Below, piece after piece: positions 63,140 to 64,000 of a DNA stretch of 64,000 nt; positions within the stretch are counted from its first letter, which is position 1; each line of letters opens with the position of its first letter. Both the position numbers and the translations under genes were made by a program. A model generated the notes under the pieces. It saw nothing but the letters and a program-made list of their open reading frames with translations, made no database searches and was not told the origin of the DNA. This stretch comes from Achromobacter deleyi (GTDB taxonomy: Bacteria; Pseudomonadota; Gammaproteobacteria; Burkholderiales; Burkholderiaceae_B): assembly GCF_016127315.1 (NCBI RefSeq), contig NZ_CP065997.1, positions 6,138,001 to 6,202,000 on the forward strand, given 5' to 3'.

Positions 63140-63862
63140 ATGTACAACGGCACTGGAATCTATTCTCTGCGGGAAGCCGGCAGACTGGTGCAGGCCAAAC
63201 CGCGCGACTTGAACCGTTGGCTATTTGGGTATCACTTTCCCAAAAAAGGCCCGGACGGCGAACACATGCGAGCGTTTTCTCCACCGCTCTGGCAGACGCA
63301 GGTGGACACCTCCGAATACGAAGAGCCGATCATTGGCTTCCAAGACCTTCTGGAAGTCCGGTTCGTCCGAGCGTTTATCCAACATGGAATTCCGCTCATC
63401 GTCATACGGAAATGCCTGGAAAGCGCGCGCTCCATCTACGGTGTCGCATATCCGTTCACGAACCTGCAATTCAAGACCGATGGCAAGACGATCTTTGGCG
63501 AAGCGCTGAAAGAGGCTGAAAGCGAAGGAGCGTCGCTCGTCGATTTGAAGAATCGTCAAAACGTCTTCCGCGACATCATTACGCCATCGCTATACACGGG
63601 TATCGAATACAACGGCACCCAGGCGACAAAGTGGTATCCAACCCCAAAACGCGAACGGATTGTCCTTGATCCATCAAGGCAATTCGGCAGCCCCATCATC
63701 GAAGATACAGGGACGCCGACGGACGTTCTTTACGCCTCATATCTTGCGGAAGGTGAAAACGAAGGCGCCATCGTGACTACGTCGGCGATCTACGATGTTC
63801 CGCACAGATTTGTGCGCTCTGCTGTCCGGTTCGAATCCGGTCTGAAGCAGAGGAATCATTGA
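63140..63862 (+). CDS. DUF433-domain antitoxin with MerR-like N-terminus
   Basis: 240 residues. The N-terminal MerR-like helix-turn-helix contains GIYSLREAGRLVQAKPRDLN, and EPIIGFQDLLEVRFVRAFIQ with HGIPLIVIRKCLESARSIYG continues it. The C-terminal DUF433 part contains RIVLDPSRQFGSPIIEDTG and PTDVLYASYLAEGE. It is the usual partner of DUF5615 PIN-like toxins. GC content and codon use are clearly lower than the neighbours, suggesting recent acquisition. There is no evident Shine-Dalgarno. Confidence 0.85.
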   Translation: MYNGTGIYSLREAGRLVQAKPRDLNRWLFGYHFPKKGPDGEHMRAFSPPLWQTQVDTSEYEEPIIGFQDLLEVRFVRAFIQHGIPLIVIRKCLESARSIYGVAYPFTNLQFKTDGKTIFGEALKEAESEGASLVDLKNRQNVFRDIITPSLYTGIEYNGTQATKWYPTPKRERIVLDPSRQFGSPIIEDTGTPTDVLYASYLAEGENEGAIVTTSAIYDVPHRFVRSAVRFESGLKQRNH

Positions 63863-64000
63863 ACTTTCTCTTCGACAACAATCTACCGCCTGCCTGGGCG
63901 GCCACCATGGCCGTGGCAAGCATACGCAGATTTACAAGCACCGCACTGGGAAAGGTTGTTCAACTGCGCGAACGATTCCCCGCCAACACCAAAGACCTGG
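63859..64000 (+). CDS. DUF5615 PIN-like toxin (partial, runs off the right edge)
   Basis: 47 codons are visible from a TTG that overlaps the antitoxin stop (TTGA). The N-terminus NFLFDNNLPPAWAATMA carries the Asp pair typical of the PIN-like nuclease start (FDNNLPP). KVVQLRERFPANTKDL follows the family pattern. It is probably a metal-dependent RNase neutralised by the DUF433 protein. It is complete at the 5' end but cut at the window edge. Confidence 0.75.
   Translation, partial: MNFLFDNNLPPAWAATMAVASIRRFTSTALGKVVQLRERFPANTKDL

Overview
The window is about 64 kb of GC-rich, densely packed bacterial DNA. A complete System I cytochrome c maturation operon, a TMAO reductase operon, copper nitrite reductase, GTP-type PEP carboxykinase, a homodimeric pyruvate dehydrogenase E1, a FecI/FecR-controlled TonB receptor and many DMT/LysE exporters point to a betaproteobacterium, most likely Alcaligenaceae (Achromobacter or Bordetella). 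That placement is inferred from gene content and protein style; no rRNA or tRNA gene is present to confirm it.

Layout. 1-3.2 kb (minus): torE-torC-torA for periplasmic TMAO respiration; torA runs off the left edge. 3.6-10.3 kb (plus): ccmABCDEFGHI, nine genes that overlap head to tail and build the c-type cytochromes that TorC and the nitrite reductase partner need. 10.4-13.1 kb: deoxyinosine glycosylase, pirin and an orphan heme-O synthase. 13.1-19.9 kb (minus): a MexEF-OprN-like RND efflux operon with a LysR gene. 20.2-22.7 kb: a GlxA-type regulator, an SDR and a small unknown protein.

22.8-30.2 kb is the most interesting part: fecI-fecR, a TonB-dependent receptor with an N-terminal signalling (STN) domain, a secreted protein whose C-terminus looks like a TbpB/hemophilin-type barrel, and a Slam (DUF560, type XI secretion) outer-membrane protein. 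A 31-bp element with 26 identical positions lies upstream of both the receptor and the secreted protein. This suggests one sigma-factor regulon that makes the receptor, its secreted ligand-binding partner and, past a leaky terminator, the secretion channel. The receptor gene carries an adjacent C8/A7 homopolymer pair that could make it phase variable.

30.4-31.1 kb: a RelE-like toxin/XRE antitoxin pair. 31.4-38.7 kb: an AraC regulator, a small redox/lipoprotein pair and a five-gene operon (SDR, StyA-like FAD monooxygenase, flavin reductase, CrtI-like oxidoreductase, MetA-type outer-membrane transporter) for an unknown, probably aromatic, substrate. 38.7-39.2 kb: a gene-poor stretch with a perfect 15-bp-stem hairpin. 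39.2-41.8 kb: a methyltransferase and pckG. 41.9-46.2 kb: acyl-CoA synthetase, TetR regulator, SDR and enoyl-CoA hydratase, a small acyl-CoA catabolic island. 46.3-57.7 kb: transporters (MATE, two EamA, LysE, RhtB), an M20 amidohydrolase, a thioredoxin-like protein, GNAT, MocR, DUF72 and glutathione reductase. 57.7-63.0 kb: an orphan aceE behind a repeated TTGCA-type operator, then cytochrome c and nirK with a divergent CRP/FNR-family regulator. 63.1-64.0 kb: a lower-GC DUF433/PIN-like toxin-antitoxin pair that is cut by the right edge.

Two themes recur. Anaerobic respiration is represented by tor, ccm, nirK and an FNR-family regulator, with FNR-like boxes in front of tor and nirK. Ligand-responsive nutrient uptake is represented by the FecIR/receptor/Slam locus.
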